64,000 nt of DNA from Acidaminococcus intestini DSM 21505 (GCF_000425045.1 NZ_AULA01000001.1:62001-126000); one strand, 5' to 3'; shown: positions 1 to 9,462, counted from the stretch's first letter. Translations and numbers: made by a program. The notes: generated from the letters alone by a model not told the origin.

Positions 1-784
1 GTGGCATTCCCATCTGGAGCACGATGGCAATGACAAAACGGTAAACGATGGATCCGAGGATAACGGAAACCAAGCTGTTCTTGAAACTCCGCGTGCCAAA
101 GAGGACTTCCCCAATGATGACAGATGCAAGGCCGATGACGATGGTGCCTACGCCCATCCCCACATCGAAAAAGCCATTGTTCATGCCAATGAAGGCGCCA
201 GCCATGGCGGTGAGGGCATTACTCAGGAAAAGCCCCAAAAGAAGCATGACATTGGTATCGATGCCTTGGGCGCGGATCATTTGCGGGTTAAAACCCGTGG
301 CCCGGATGGCGGCTCCGATTTCCGTACCAAAGAACCAGTAGATCAAGGTCCCGATGACCACCGTGGCCAAGAGCCCTACGATAAAGACGGACTGGGCATA
401 GTCAAGGCCCAAGGTTTCCATATAGGTAAACGCTGTTTCCTTTCCCAAAAGGGAAACATTGGCTTTACCCATAATACGCAGGTTGACGGAATAAAGGGCA
501 ATCATGGAAAGGATTCCTGCAAGCAGCGACGGGATGCGAAGCTTCGTGTGAAGAAGTCCCGTCACGATGCCTGCAACGCCGCCCAAAAGACCAGCGGCAA
601 GCAGGGCCAGCAAGGGATGATGGTCCCGGATCAGGAAATAGACACAAATGGCGGCACCCAAGGGAAAGGACCCTTCGACGGTCATATCGGCAAAATCAAG
701 GACCCGGAACGTGATGTAGACACCAAGAGCCAAGAGGGACCACAAAAGTCCTTGGGAGAGAGTGGGAATTATCAAATCAATCAT
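1..784 (-). CDS. ABC transporter permease, TrpY/COG4120 type (3' end cut by window)
   Basis: Inner-membrane permease that would move the ligand delivered by the lipoprotein encoded just upstream (885-1889). Read on the minus strand from an ATG at 784, preceded 8 bases away by AAAGGAGG. The frame stays open to base 1, so the C-terminus is outside the window. The start MIDLIIPTLSQGLLWSLLAL is a first hydrophobic helix, followed by an FADMTVEGSFPLG stretch typical of COG4120 permeases, then alternating hydrophobic segments. The matching ATPase is probably just beyond the left edge. Substrate is unknown: relatives are annotated for tryptophan/tyrosine or other small solutes, and nothing here decides between them. 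Confidence 0.85.
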   Translation of the reverse strand, partial: MIDLIIPTLSQGLLWSLLALGVYITFRVLDFADMTVEGSFPLGAAICVYFLIRDHHPLLALLAAGLLGGVAGIVTGLLHTKLRIPSLLAGILSMIALYSVNLRIMGKANVSLLGKETAFTYMETLGLDYAQSVFIVGLLATVVIGTLIYWFFGTEIGAAIRATGFNPQMIRAQGIDTNVMLLLGLFLSNALTAMAGAFIGMNNGFFDVGMGVGTIVIGLASVIIGEVLFGTRSFKNSLVSVILGSIVYRFVIAIVLQMGMP

Positions 785-884
785 AACGGATGCTGCCTCC
801 TTTATCGCTCATAAATCAGAACGAAGCTGCAGTGCTCTTACCAGCTGCAGCTCCGTCATGGATCTTTTTTGACCCATTTTCTTC

Positions 885-1889
885 TTATTGGACAACATCG
901 GCACCGTTACGGATGGATTCCGGGATGGTGATTCCCAGAAGTTTAGCTGCCGTATCATTGACCGTTGCCTTGACATCCTTTTGGGTTTCAATGGGCATAT
1001 CCTGGGGTTTTGCTTCCCCGCGAAGCACCTTCACGGCCATCAGTCCCGTCTGGTAACCTAGTTTGTAGTAGTCGATCCCGATGGTCGCAAGAGCGCCCTT
1101 CCGGACCTCCCCCGGTTCACCGGCAATCACAGGAATCTTGGCAGCGTTGGTCACCTTTGTAAGAACCGGTACGGCCGAAGCCATGACGTTATCTGTCGGG
1201 ATATAGATGACGTCGACCCCTTGGGCCACAAGGCCTTGGGCAGCCTGCTGGATATCATTGACGTTGGTTACCGTCGCTTCCTTGACGGTCAGTCCCTTTT
1301 CCCCGGCAATCTTCTTCATGATGGAAACTTGGAGCTGGGAATTGACTTCGCTGGAGCAGTACATGACACCGACCGTCTTGGCCTTGGGCAGGAGGGTCTT
1401 TAAGAGGTCAACCTGCTTATCAATAGGGTTCATGTCCGTCGTGCCCGAAACATTGGTCCCCGGCTTTGCGTTATCCTTGACGAGCTTGGCTTCTTTGTAA
1501 TCCGTAATGGCCGTTCCTAAAATAGGGATGGTCTTTGTTGCATTAGCTACGGTTTGGGCAGCCGGCGTTGCAATGGCACAGATCAGGTCCACTTTGTTGT
1601 TGACAAAACGCTGGGCAATGGTCTGCAGATTGGATTGGTCAGCCTGGGCATTTTGCTGGTCCACTTCAAGATTCTGCCCTTCTTTGTAGCCATTGGCTGC
1701 AAGGGCATCGATAAAGCCTTTATTGGCAGCATCAAGGGCATCGTGGGTCACGAGCTGGACAACGCCAATCTTGGCACTGTCTTTTTGGGCTGGTGCGGAC
1801 CCCTTATCGCCCCCACATCCTGCCGTAAGGCCCAAAACAGCAACGGCAAGGAGGATCAAGCCTTTTTTTGCATTGGTCAAGTTTTTCAT
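885..1889 (-). CDS. ABC transporter substrate-binding lipoprotein (TrpX/PF04392 family)
   Basis: Lipoprotein that captures a small solute and hands it to the permease at 1-784. It has a lipobox (LTAGC) after a hydrophobic leader, then a periplasmic-binding fold beginning KIGVVQLVTHDALDAANKGF, with PILGTAITDY and CSSEVNSQLQ segments usual for PF04392 proteins. About 334 residues, full length. I chose the second ATG (1889) because AGAAGG lies 9 bases before it; the ATG at 1898 directly abuts that site. A good promoter lies at 1961-1989. The gap to the permease is about 100 bases, so both are probably one operon. Ligand not determinable from sequence. Confidence 0.88.
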   Translation of the reverse strand: MKNLTNAKKGLILLAVAVLGLTAGCGGDKGSAPAQKDSAKIGVVQLVTHDALDAANKGFIDALAANGYKEGQNLEVDQQNAQADQSNLQTIAQRFVNNKVDLICAIATPAAQTVANATKTIPILGTAITDYKEAKLVKDNAKPGTNVSGTTDMNPIDKQVDLLKTLLPKAKTVGVMYCSSEVNSQLQVSIMKKIAGEKGLTVKEATVTNVNDIQQAAQGLVAQGVDVIYIPTDNVMASAVPVLTKVTNAAKIPVIAGEPGEVRKGALATIGIDYYKLGYQTGLMAVKVLRGEAKPQDMPIETQKDVKATVNDTAAKLLGITIPESIRNGADVVQ

Positions 1890-1960
1890 ACTTCCCATCC
1901 TTCTTTCCTTCTTTTCTACTGTGGTCAGTCAAGTTCCATAATGAACTGCTGTATTTGGTA

Positions 1961-1989
1961 ATCATACCATATTCCGTCTTAGGGTACAA
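1961..1989 (-). promoter_or_regulatory. Sigma70-type promoter for the binding-protein/permease operon
   Basis: On the minus strand, TTGTAC is followed 17 bases later by TATGAT, about 70 bases upstream of the lipoprotein start at 1889. Confidence 0.65.
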
Positions 1990-2045
1990 CAGAATGATTC
2001 CTTTTAGAGAAGAATATAAGAAAAACTGCTTCATTTTGTTAACTT

Positions 2046-3113
2046 TTATATAGTGCAGAAGAAATTGATTTCCCAGCACGGCACATAAGGGTGGCGGCGG
2101 AGATAGATACGATACTCCGGTACCAGCTGCCAAATGGATAGGGGCAGGCGCCACAGGTCATCATCATGATGGTAGCCAGCAATGAGCATCTTGGGATGCC
2201 ACGTATGGATGCTTTCCGCACCACCCAAAAGGGCCTCTTTTTCCGCGCCTTCCACATCCATCTTGATATAGGTGACGCGCTCCTTCCCCACGATTTCATC
2301 AAGGCTTACCCCTTCCGTGACGGTTTTTCCCGTCTGCGCAAGATAGGACATCCTGCCGCCCTTGGCAGCGAGCGGCAAAGAGGTCATCCCGCTCCAAATA
2401 GCCTTTTGATGGAGGGCGCATTTGCGAATCTGCTGGGATTCCACAAAGATCCGCAGTTTCTTAAAGTTCTTCGGGTCCGGCTCTACGGCATCCAGATGCT
2501 CATATTGACCATCCGTAAGGGCAAGGAACTCCCGCAGTGTATCGCCGTTATAGGCGCCAAGATCCACATAGCGTTCCCGGTCGGACCAGGAAAAAAGGGT
2601 CAAAAGATCGTCCCACCGCCGTGAGACCCCTTCCAGATAGGTCAGTTTCCCGCTGAGTTTATAGTCAAGGATATCGCAAAAAACACGGCGGCTCTTGCTG
2701 TCGGCAAGGCGTTCATAGACAGCTTCCAGTTCCGTTTCATGGGCAAGGAGCCAAGCCGGCGAGACCACTGATTCATCGCCAAATAAAGGCAGATGGGGTG
2801 CGTAGGTCTCATGCTGACGGCTGATGGCAAAAAAGCGGGCAAGGATCTCAGGCCGCTCGCTAGCAAAGGCAATGAGCACGATGGCGTCCGGATAGGCCGC
2901 GTGAACCTTGGCGTAGGTCAAGACGGGAAACCCCCGGAAAACCTGCCCCCGGACAAATTCATCGCTGGCAAAGACGGCATTGACGGGAATATCCAATCGG
3001 TCCAAGCGATCAAGAATGGCATCCGCCCCATTTCCCATGCCATAAAGGACGATGGGACGCGTCTGCTTTTTCAGGTACTGCCAAAGGGTTTCATGTTCTC
3101 GTAAAGGCACCAT
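2046..3113 (-). CDS. FkbM-family SAM-dependent methyltransferase
   Basis: Probable sugar or polysaccharide O-methyltransferase. Two parts: residues about 18-85 form a Rossmann-like nucleotide or sugar binding half (VLYGMGNGADAILDRL), and residues about 180-355 carry the FkbM methyltransferase with SAM motif YVDLGAYNGDT (182-192), the acidic EPDPKNF, and the family hallmark YIKMDVEGAE (about 283-292). The start at 3113 has AAGGAGG nine bases upstream. It begins 12 bases after the M48 protease stop, so the two are co-transcribed. Acceptor is unknown; cell-surface glycans are the usual targets in this family (inference). Confidence 0.85.
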   Translation of the reverse strand: MVPLREHETLWQYLKKQTRPIVLYGMGNGADAILDRLDRLDIPVNAVFASDEFVRGQVFRGFPVLTYAKVHAAYPDAIVLIAFASERPEILARFFAISRQHETYAPHLPLFGDESVVSPAWLLAHETELEAVYERLADSKSRRVFCDILDYKLSGKLTYLEGVSRRWDDLLTLFSWSDRERYVDLGAYNGDTLREFLALTDGQYEHLDAVEPDPKNFKKLRIFVESQQIRKCALHQKAIWSGMTSLPLAAKGGRMSYLAQTGKTVTEGVSLDEIVGKERVTYIKMDVEGAEKEALLGGAESIHTWHPKMLIAGYHHDDDLWRLPLSIWQLVPEYRIYLRRHPYVPCWEINFFCTI

Positions 3114-3125
3114 GGTGAGTCCTCC

Positions 3126-4226
3126 TTAGGCTGCTTTTTTAAGAGGCGGATGGATACTGACTGCTTTTTGCGCCTTTTGCCGATCAGCCGCAGCTGCCGC
3201 CCATTTCTGGAGCTGTTCCGTAATGCGCATCGCTCCATCACTGAGGCTTTCTCCCAGCGCGCGGTCACTGTCATAAAAACGCAGGATGCGGATATCCTCA
3301 TAATAGATATCACTTGAGCGGTCGCTGTCAATGGAAATGAAATGAGTCCCGTCCACAGGGCCTCTCTTTTCGACCAGATACAGGGCCCCTGCCATGAGGC
3401 GGGCCCGATAAAGGGGCTTATCATAGCCATTGGCTTTGCTGAATGTATAGGAAAACGCCCCATCAGATACAGTGGCACTGCCATCTGCATTTTCCGTTAC
3501 TTTTTCCGGCAGATGAAGGGCGTCCACCTCTTTGAGGGCAGCTTTAAGACGGGCTTCCGGTTCTGGATGGGATGAATAAAGACCATACTCGGGATTGCCA
3601 TAATCCTTGGCAAGGTCTTCGAGTTTTGCCATCGTAACGGCAGCACCATAGGGATTGAAGCCAGCTTCTTTCACAAGACGGAAGCCCTCCTGATCGGCTT
3701 CCCGCTCATCTCCCCGACTGTAGCTTGCCATGAGGGCCGAACTGACCGTGGAAGCAAGGGCCAGTCCTGCGCCAGGATCCCCGCTGGCCGCGCCAGCAAG
3801 GATGGTAAGAAGGGACAGGGCCATCTGTTTTTCAATCTGATGGACGGTATGGCGCTTTTCAATGTGGCCAATTTCATGGCCCAAGACAGCGGCAAGCTCA
3901 TCATCACTGGTCATGGTATCCACAAGGCCCTTATAGACATAGATGAAGCCGCCGGGACAAGCAAGAGCATTGACGTCCTGTGTATTGAGGACTTTGAAGG
4001 TATAGGGAATCTGCCGCGTCGAATGAGCGGCAAGGGCTTTTCCGATGCGGTCGATGCGGCTTGCCACTTCATCATCCTGATAGAGTCCATATTGGGCTTC
4101 CAGGGCTTTTCCCGCCCTTTCCCCCATTTCAATTTCCTGTTTTTCACTGATCATAGCCGCTTGGGCCGTCGGGACAAAAGAAAGTCCAAAAACAAGGCAA
4201 AAAAGAAGCAGGATCTTTTTCATCAT
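3126..4226 (-). CDS. M48-family zinc metalloprotease, exported
   Basis: Periplasmic or envelope zinc protease related to the BepA/LoiP group. A signal peptide (first about 24 residues, ending AQAA) is followed by the M48 domain with HEIGH at residues 117-121 and the downstream glutamate ligand in SRGDEREADQEGF. After about residue 240 there is an extra C-terminal domain of roughly 110 residues that I do not recognise, ending in a Lys/Gln-rich tail. AAAGGA lies 7 bases before the start. It is the first gene of an operon with the FkbM methyltransferase and has its own promoter at 4256-4284. Role in outer-membrane protein quality control is inferred from the family. Confidence 0.88.
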   Translation of the reverse strand: MMKKILLLFCLVFGLSFVPTAQAAMISEKQEIEMGERAGKALEAQYGLYQDDEVASRIDRIGKALAAHSTRQIPYTFKVLNTQDVNALACPGGFIYVYKGLVDTMTSDDELAAVLGHEIGHIEKRHTVHQIEKQMALSLLTILAGAASGDPGAGLALASTVSSALMASYSRGDEREADQEGFRLVKEAGFNPYGAAVTMAKLEDLAKDYGNPEYGLYSSHPEPEARLKAALKEVDALHLPEKVTENADGSATVSDGAFSYTFSKANGYDKPLYRARLMAGALYLVEKRGPVDGTHFISIDSDRSSDIYYEDIRILRFYDSDRALGESLSDGAMRITEQLQKWAAAAADRQKAQKAVSIHPPLKKAA

Positions 4227-4255
4227 CGAGGTGTCCTTTCCTAGGTTCTTCCCCT

Positions 4256-4284
4256 ATTATACACGACGAAAGGGCAAGCGTCAT
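4256..4284 (-). promoter_or_regulatory. Promoter for the M48 protease operon
   Basis: Minus strand ATGACG, 17-base spacer, perfect TATAAT, ending about 30 bases before the start at 4226. Confidence 0.6.
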
Positions 4285-4390
4285 GATTTGTCCTTTTTTC
4301 TTCACAAACCGGGCCGGGCCCCTTTTTTTGCCTCCCAAAGTAGGCTATACTAAGGAAAGCAGTTCCATTCCATAAAAAGAGGTCATGACC

Positions 4391-4882
4391 ATGAAATCCT
4401 TTTGTCTTACCTTATCCGCGTTTTTTGTTGCCTTGGGAACCCTTACGGCGGGTCTTTTCTATATCCCCGTCGGCGTCAGCAAATGCTTTCCCATGCAGAG
4501 CCTTATCAACTGCCTGGCTGGTGTCCTGATAGGTCCCAAGAAAGCCGCTATTGTGGCCTTTCTCATTGCCCTTTTGCGCAATCTATTGGGGACCGGCTCC
4601 CTTCTGGCTTTTCCAGGAAGCATCGTCGGGGCGTACCTTGCAGGAATGTTCTTTACCCGCACAAAAAAAGAGGGAGCTTCCCTTCTGGGTGAAATGATCG
4701 GTACGGGTCTTGTTGCCGCGCTCATCGCCTCGTTCATGAGTACCTACCTCATGGGAAAGACCGTACCCTTTTACTTTTTTGTCATTCCCTTTGGCATGAG
4801 TGCCTTAGGCGGTGCCCTGCTAGCGGGACTCATCATGAAGTCACCCCTGATGACGGCCGTAAAAAAAAGATTAGAAAAATGA
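4391..4882 (+). CDS. thiW: ThiW-type S component of an ECF vitamin transporter
   Basis: Small integral membrane protein (about 163 residues, five or so helices) that binds a thiamine precursor, by family hydroxyethylthiazole, and works with a shared ECF energizing module not encoded here. Recognised from SKCFPMQSLINCLAGVLIGP near residue 30 and FPGSIVGAYLAG near residue 80, both typical of ThiW. I chose the ATG at 4391 because GAGG lies 8 bases before it; the ATG at 4385 is too close. No thi biosynthesis gene and no recognisable TPP riboswitch lies in the 160 bases upstream. Confidence 0.82.
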   Translation: MKSFCLTLSAFFVALGTLTAGLFYIPVGVSKCFPMQSLINCLAGVLIGPKKAAIVAFLIALLRNLLGTGSLLAFPGSIVGAYLAGMFFTRTKKEGASLLGEMIGTGLVAALIASFMSTYLMGKTVPFYFFVIPFGMSALGGALLAGLIMKSPLMTAVKKRLEK

Positions 4883-5041
4883 GCTTGGGCCCTAGAATAA
4901 CGACCCGGACAAGCGGCTGCCGTTCCTTTTTATTGATGAAACCATAAAACCACAACAGACGAAGAAAGGGCTTCGAAGAGATGATTGGCTCATTTTTTCA
5001 CAGCCCTTTTCTTTTTTCCATGTACAGAAAGGATGGGTATC

Positions 5042-6181
5042 ATGCGTTTTCTCCACACATCGGACTGGCATCTGGGGCGCATCTTTCATGGCCTTCATCT
5101 CCTTGAGGACCAGATGGCGGTCCTTGGCGAGCTTATGAGCATCATCAGGGAGGAAAAGATCGATGCCCTCTTCATTGCAGGCGATATCTATGACCGCTCC
5201 GTCCCGCCCACGGAAGCCGTACGCGCCCTTGATGAAATCCTCGTCCAACTCATCCTTGGAGAAAAGATCCCGACCGTCATCATTGCAGGCAATCATGACA
5301 ACCCTGACCGGCTTAATTTTGGCAGGGCCCTGTTTGCGTCGGAAAACCTCTTTATCACAGGGCCTGCAAGTGCCAAGCCAAAACCGGTCATCCTTTCCGA
5401 CAAAACAGGTCCCATCTACGTGGCCCCGCTTCCCTACTGCGAGCCCCTTACGGCAACGGAGCTTTCGGGGGATAAAAAGACCACCCACGAAGCTGCCCTT
5501 TCCTGGCAGATTGCAGGGATTCTTTCGGAAATCCCGCAGAAGTCACGCAAGATTGCCCTGTCCCATACTTTTGTCACGGGGGCGCAAGTCACCCCTGACT
5601 CGGAGCGGCCCCTTGCTGCCGGTGGCTCCAGTTCGGTTGCCCTTTCCTTATATGACGCTTTCCACTATACAGCCCTGGGCCATCTCCATGCCCAGCAGCG
5701 CCTGTCAGACCGGGCCTTTTACTGCGGGTCCCTCATGAAATATTCCTTTTCTGAAGTAAGCCAGAAAAAAGGGGTCATCATCGTCGACATGGACGCAGCA
5801 GGAAATGTCACGACAACCCCGCTTGTACTCACGCCCCCTCATGAGCTCTCTGTCCTCAAGGGGCGCTTTGAGGACCTTTTGACTCATCCCCGTCTGGAAG
5901 AAAGGGAGAATTACCTTAAGATCGTCCTCACGGACAGTACGCCTGTCCTTGACCCCAAAAGCCGCCTGGAAGCCGTCTATCCCCATATCCTGCAGCTGGG
6001 GTATGAAGGACTTTCCAAAGAAAAGAAAGAAGATCCGGCTAGGCAGCGCAAGAACCTTACGGAAGTAGAACTTTTTGAACACTTTTTTGAAACCATTCAG
6101 AAACGGTCTATGGATGACAGGGAACAAAGCCTCCTTGCCGAGGTCCTTGACGAAACACGACGCGAAGGGAGGAACGCCTGA
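5042..6181 (+). CDS. sbcD: Exonuclease SbcCD, nuclease subunit D
   Basis: Mre11-type nuclease subunit that cuts hairpins and DNA ends together with SbcC. All metal-binding motifs are visible: TSDWHLGR (residues 6-13), GDIYDRSVPP, GNHDNPDR, SHTFV and GHLHAQQ. About 379 residues, normal length. The reading frame extends upstream to 4985, but MRFLHTSDWH at 5042 is the family's usual first segment and has AAAGGA upstream. Its stop TGA (6179-6181) overlaps the sbcC start ATG by one base, so the two are translationally coupled. SbcCD attacks long DNA palindromes, which is relevant to the many hairpin repeats in this window. Confidence 0.95.
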   Translation: MRFLHTSDWHLGRIFHGLHLLEDQMAVLGELMSIIREEKIDALFIAGDIYDRSVPPTEAVRALDEILVQLILGEKIPTVIIAGNHDNPDRLNFGRALFASENLFITGPASAKPKPVILSDKTGPIYVAPLPYCEPLTATELSGDKKTTHEAALSWQIAGILSEIPQKSRKIALSHTFVTGAQVTPDSERPLAAGGSSSVALSLYDAFHYTALGHLHAQQRLSDRAFYCGSLMKYSFSEVSQKKGVIIVDMDAAGNVTTTPLVLTPPHELSVLKGRFEDLLTHPRLEERENYLKIVLTDSTPVLDPKSRLEAVYPHILQLGYEGLSKEKKEDPARQRKNLTEVELFEHFFETIQKRSMDDREQSLLAEVLDETRREGRNA

Positions 6182-8454
6182 TGAAACCAAGACGACTCAT
6201 GATGCAGGCCTTTGGGCCCTATGCGGACAAGGAAACCATTGATTTTACAGTCCTTAAGAATCATCAGCTCTTTCTTATCACCGGTCCCACGGGAAGTGGC
6301 AAGACGACCATCCTTGATGCCATGACCTTTGCCCTTTATGGAACCGCCAGCGGCGACCTGCGGGAAAACCGCTCCTTACGGAGCGACTATGCGTCCCCCA
6401 AAGTAAAAACCGAGGTCCAGCTTGTTTTTACGAACCAGGATCGCACCTATGAGGTGACAAGGACGCCGGAACAGGAACTTGTAAAACAGCGCGGCGAAGG
6501 AACGCGGAGCGTTCCTGCCGGAGCTTGCCTTGTTGAAATCGATGATAAGGGGGAACGCACGCTCCTTGCGTCAAGCTACGGCGCCGTCACAAGGGAAGTA
6601 GAAGCCATCTTAGGCTTCAAGGCGGCCCAGTTCCGTCAGCTCATGGTCCTTCCCCAAGGTGAATTCCGCCGTTTCCTCATGGCCGATTCCAAAGAGCGCC
6701 GCATCATCTTGGAGACCCTCTTCAAGACCCAAGCCTACCGAAAACTGGAAGAAGCCCTCGACGCGCGGGCAAAGGCCCTCAAAAAAGACTACGAAGAAAC
6801 AGCCGCCCAAAAGACTCATCTGCTGGAACAGGCCCAAACCGCGTCCCTGGAAGAACTGGTCCAGGTGCTCAGCGAAAATAAGCGCCTATTGAAGGAAAAG
6901 GAAAAAGAAGCCGCAAAAGCCAATGCCGTCCTTAAAAAAGCGACAGCAGCCCTTGAAGGGGCAAAAAAGCAGCAGGTCCTCTTTGCCTCCTACGAAGCGG
7001 TCTGTGCGCGCCGCAAAGCCCTTGAAAAAAAAGAAGGGTCCATCGAAAGTCTGAAAAAGAAGCTGAAACTCCTTGATGAAGCACAAAAACTCCACGCCCC
7101 TTATGACAGGGCCTGGCAAAGCCTCAATCGGGCGCGTCAGGCGGAAGCTCTCGAAAAAGAAGCGGAAAAGGACCATGGGCGCGCCCTTTTAGAAGTCACG
7201 GCTCGTTCCCAAAAAGCAGCAGGCACCAATACGGCCCTGCTCCAAGAAGAAGTAGCCCGGGCGCGGGAAGAACTGGCCCGCATGAGGGCAGTTTCAGGCG
7301 AAATGGTCCGCCTTGCTGGAAGTCTTGAAAAGGGGAAACCATGCCCCGTCTGCGGCTCCCTCACCCATCCCCATCCAGCTACCCAGACCCAGGAAGAAAA
7401 GGCCCGTCTGCAAAAAGAGCAGCACGATCTTGAAGAAAAAATCGCGGCCCTGAAAAAAGAACAAGACGCCCTTGAAAAGGCCCAAGGTGCGCTGAAAAAA
7501 GCAGCCGGCAGCCTGGAAACGGCAAAGCGTTCCGCAAGGGAAGCCCATCAAGCGCTCAATCAGGACAAAGAGTCCTTCAAAAAGGCTCTTGAAGCCTCTT
7601 CTTTCCCCGATCAGCCCGCCTTTCTTGCCGCCCATCATGACCTTGCCCAAAAAGAGGCCATGCAAGAAGAAGTGACCCGTTTTGAAGCGCAGAAAGCCAG
7701 CACGGAAGGGGAACTGAAGATCCTTCAGAACGAAATCAGAGGGAAGGAAAAACCCCTGTTGGCGCCATTTGAAGAAAAGGAAAAGGCAGCCCGCAGCTAT
7801 TATGAAGCCCTGGCAACACAACGAGGTGCCCTTGGCGAGCGCATCGCCCGCGAGGAAAAGGAAAGGGATGCCCTGAAAAGCCTTGAAGAAAAAATTGCAA
7901 AACTCCAGGACGACTATGGTCCTATCGGCCTTCTTGCGGCCACAGCAAAGGGGCAAAACAGCGAGAACCTGTCCTTTTCTGCCTACGTTCTCCAATCCAT
8001 CCTCGACGCTGTTCTCAAGGCAGCCAACCTGCGCCTTTCGTCCATCAGTGAAGGCCGTTATACCCTCTATCGCCGGGAAGGCATATACGATGCCCGGAAG
8101 GAGCAGGGACTCGACCTGGAAATCCTTGACGCGTACACGGGACAGGCACGGTCCGTCCATACCCTGTCAGGCGGGGAAAGCTTCTTCACCTCCCTTTCCC
8201 TTGCCCTTGGTCTTTCAGATGTCCTTGAGTCCTATGCCGGGGGGCTTCATCTGGATACCATCCTGGTCGATGAAGGCTTTGGTTCCCTTGATCCGGAAAC
8301 CCTAGACAAAGCCATGAACACGCTCATGGACCTCCAGAAAGGGGGCCGCCTTGTCGGCATCATTTCCCACGTGGCAGAGCTCAAGGAACGGATTCCCGCC
8401 CAGCTCATCGTCACGGGCGGGGTTATGGGGTCCCATGCTTCATTCCGGGTCTAG
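6181..8454 (+). CDS. sbcC: Exonuclease SbcCD, ATPase subunit C (short form)
   Basis: Rad50/SMC-like ATPase partner of SbcD. Walker A GPTGSGKT lies at residues 35-42; a long coiled coil rich in Lys, Glu and Ala runs from about 190 to 590; the zinc hook CPVC is at residues 388-391; the ABC signature LSGGES is near 662, followed by Walker B LDTILVDEGFGSLD. At 757 residues it is clearly shorter than the roughly 1,000-residue SbcC of E. coli; the shortening is in the coiled-coil arms, not the ATPase head, so the protein should be active. A GC-rich hairpin with a T run follows at 8464-8499. Confidence 0.93.
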   Translation: MKPRRLMMQAFGPYADKETIDFTVLKNHQLFLITGPTGSGKTTILDAMTFALYGTASGDLRENRSLRSDYASPKVKTEVQLVFTNQDRTYEVTRTPEQELVKQRGEGTRSVPAGACLVEIDDKGERTLLASSYGAVTREVEAILGFKAAQFRQLMVLPQGEFRRFLMADSKERRIILETLFKTQAYRKLEEALDARAKALKKDYEETAAQKTHLLEQAQTASLEELVQVLSENKRLLKEKEKEAAKANAVLKKATAALEGAKKQQVLFASYEAVCARRKALEKKEGSIESLKKKLKLLDEAQKLHAPYDRAWQSLNRARQAEALEKEAEKDHGRALLEVTARSQKAAGTNTALLQEEVARAREELARMRAVSGEMVRLAGSLEKGKPCPVCGSLTHPHPATQTQEEKARLQKEQHDLEEKIAALKKEQDALEKAQGALKKAAGSLETAKRSAREAHQALNQDKESFKKALEASSFPDQPAFLAAHHDLAQKEAMQEEVTRFEAQKASTEGELKILQNEIRGKEKPLLAPFEEKEKAARSYYEALATQRGALGERIAREEKERDALKSLEEKIAKLQDDYGPIGLLAATAKGQNSENLSFSAYVLQSILDAVLKAANLRLSSISEGRYTLYRREGIYDARKEQGLDLEILDAYTGQARSVHTLSGGESFFTSLSLALGLSDVLESYAGGLHLDTILVDEGFGSLDPETLDKAMNTLMDLQKGGRLVGIISHVAELKERIPAQLIVTGGVMGSHASFRV

Positions 8455-8463
8455 CCCGTTTCA

Positions 8464-8499
8464 TGGGGGTGGGGAAAGACCCCCTCTCCCCCTTTTTTC
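8464..8499 (+). terminator. Terminator after sbcDC
   Basis: G-rich arm (GGGGGTGGGG) and C-rich arm (CCCCCTCTCCCCC) form a hairpin followed by six T. The T run touches the -35 box of the hchA promoter. Confidence 0.6.
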
Positions 8500-8528
8500 T
8501 TGACAAAAGGACAATGATTCGGTATTAT
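8500..8528 (+). promoter_or_regulatory. Consensus promoter for hchA-marR
   Basis: Perfect TTGACA, 17-base spacer, TATTAT. The leader of about 55 bases ends in AAAGGAG before the ATG at 8586. Confidence 0.8.
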
Positions 8529-8585
8529 TTATTTGCGTGTGCAAGCAATTTAAAAATTCATTCATTGTTAAAGGAGAAATTTCTT

Positions 8586-9458
8586 ATGACCACTGAACTC
8601 AGTAAGCTTCCAGTTCCTGACCGGGCAGAACGCAATGCCTTTTTCCCTTCCGAATACTCCCTGAGCGTCTATACAAGCAAGGTCACCGATTTCAAGGGAT
8701 ACGGCGGCATCACCCCCTATGAAGGGCCCACCAAAAAAATCCTTGTTGTCGCAAGTGATGAACGCTACGTCCTTACGAAAAAGGATAATTTCTTTTCCAC
8801 GGGGAACCATCCTGTTGAGACCCTGCTCCCCATGATGCATCTCGCCCATGCGGGTTTTGAAATCGAGGTAGCTACGCTCTCCGGAAATCCGGTCAAATTG
8901 GAGCAATGGGCCATGCCGACAGAAGACAAGGCTGTCATGGGCTACTATGACAGCATCCTGCCAAAGTTCAAGGAACCTAAACGCCTGTCTGACATCATTG
9001 GCGAAGTAACAAAACCTGAGAGCTGCTATGTCGGAGCCTTCTTTCCAGGCGGCCATGCAGCCCTTGTAGGACTACCGTTCAGCCTCGACGTCAAACGCGT
9101 CCTTTTGTGGGCCATGAAGGAAAACAAGGTCCTGATTTCCCTCTGCCATGGACCGGCGGCCTTTCTTGCTGCGGCCATTGATGAAAAACCGGAAGATTAT
9201 CTCTTCAAAGGGTTTGATATGGAAGTCTTCCCCGATGCCCTTGACGAAGGGGCCAACCAGGACATTGGCTACATGCCGGGGTGCCTCCGCTGGCTTCTTG
9301 CCGCAAGCCTCGAAAAGCTTGGGGTCCATCTCCTCAATTCCGACATTACAGGGGCCGTCCATGTGGACCGCAATGTAATCACCGGTGACAGTCCCCTTGC
9401 TGCCAATAAGCTCGGTCTTGTGGCAGCAAAAGAGCTGGTCATCCGCATGAAGGCATAA
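8586..9458 (+). CDS. hchA: Hsp31-type protein deglycase / glyoxalase III
   Basis: DJ-1/PfpI-superfamily cytosolic enzyme that acts on methylglyoxal-modified substrates and also works as a holdase chaperone. The nucleophile is Cys187 in SLCHGPAA, matching the position of Cys185 in E. coli Hsp31; GAFFPGGHAAL upstream carries the usual glycine-rich turn. About 290 residues, full length. The open frame runs further 5', but the ATG at 8586 has AAAGGAG about 10 bases before it and lies just after a consensus promoter. The MarR-type gene begins 4 bases after the stop, which suggests stress-responsive autoregulation (inference). Confidence 0.92.
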   Translation: MTTELSKLPVPDRAERNAFFPSEYSLSVYTSKVTDFKGYGGITPYEGPTKKILVVASDERYVLTKKDNFFSTGNHPVETLLPMMHLAHAGFEIEVATLSGNPVKLEQWAMPTEDKAVMGYYDSILPKFKEPKRLSDIIGEVTKPESCYVGAFFPGGHAALVGLPFSLDVKRVLLWAMKENKVLISLCHGPAAFLAAAIDEKPEDYLFKGFDMEVFPDALDEGANQDIGYMPGCLRWLLAASLEKLGVHLLNSDITGAVHVDRNVITGDSPLAANKLGLVAAKELVIRMKA

Positions 9459-9462
9459 AGCT

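Noticed and set aside
1899-2045. T-box leader before the TrpX-like operon
   Set aside because: No T-box sequence or specifier structure and no terminator/antiterminator pair; only a promoter is visible.
4883-5041. Extended SbcD start at 4985
   Set aside because: The extra residues are hydrophobic and unlike the family; MRFLHTSDWH at 5042 is the standard start.
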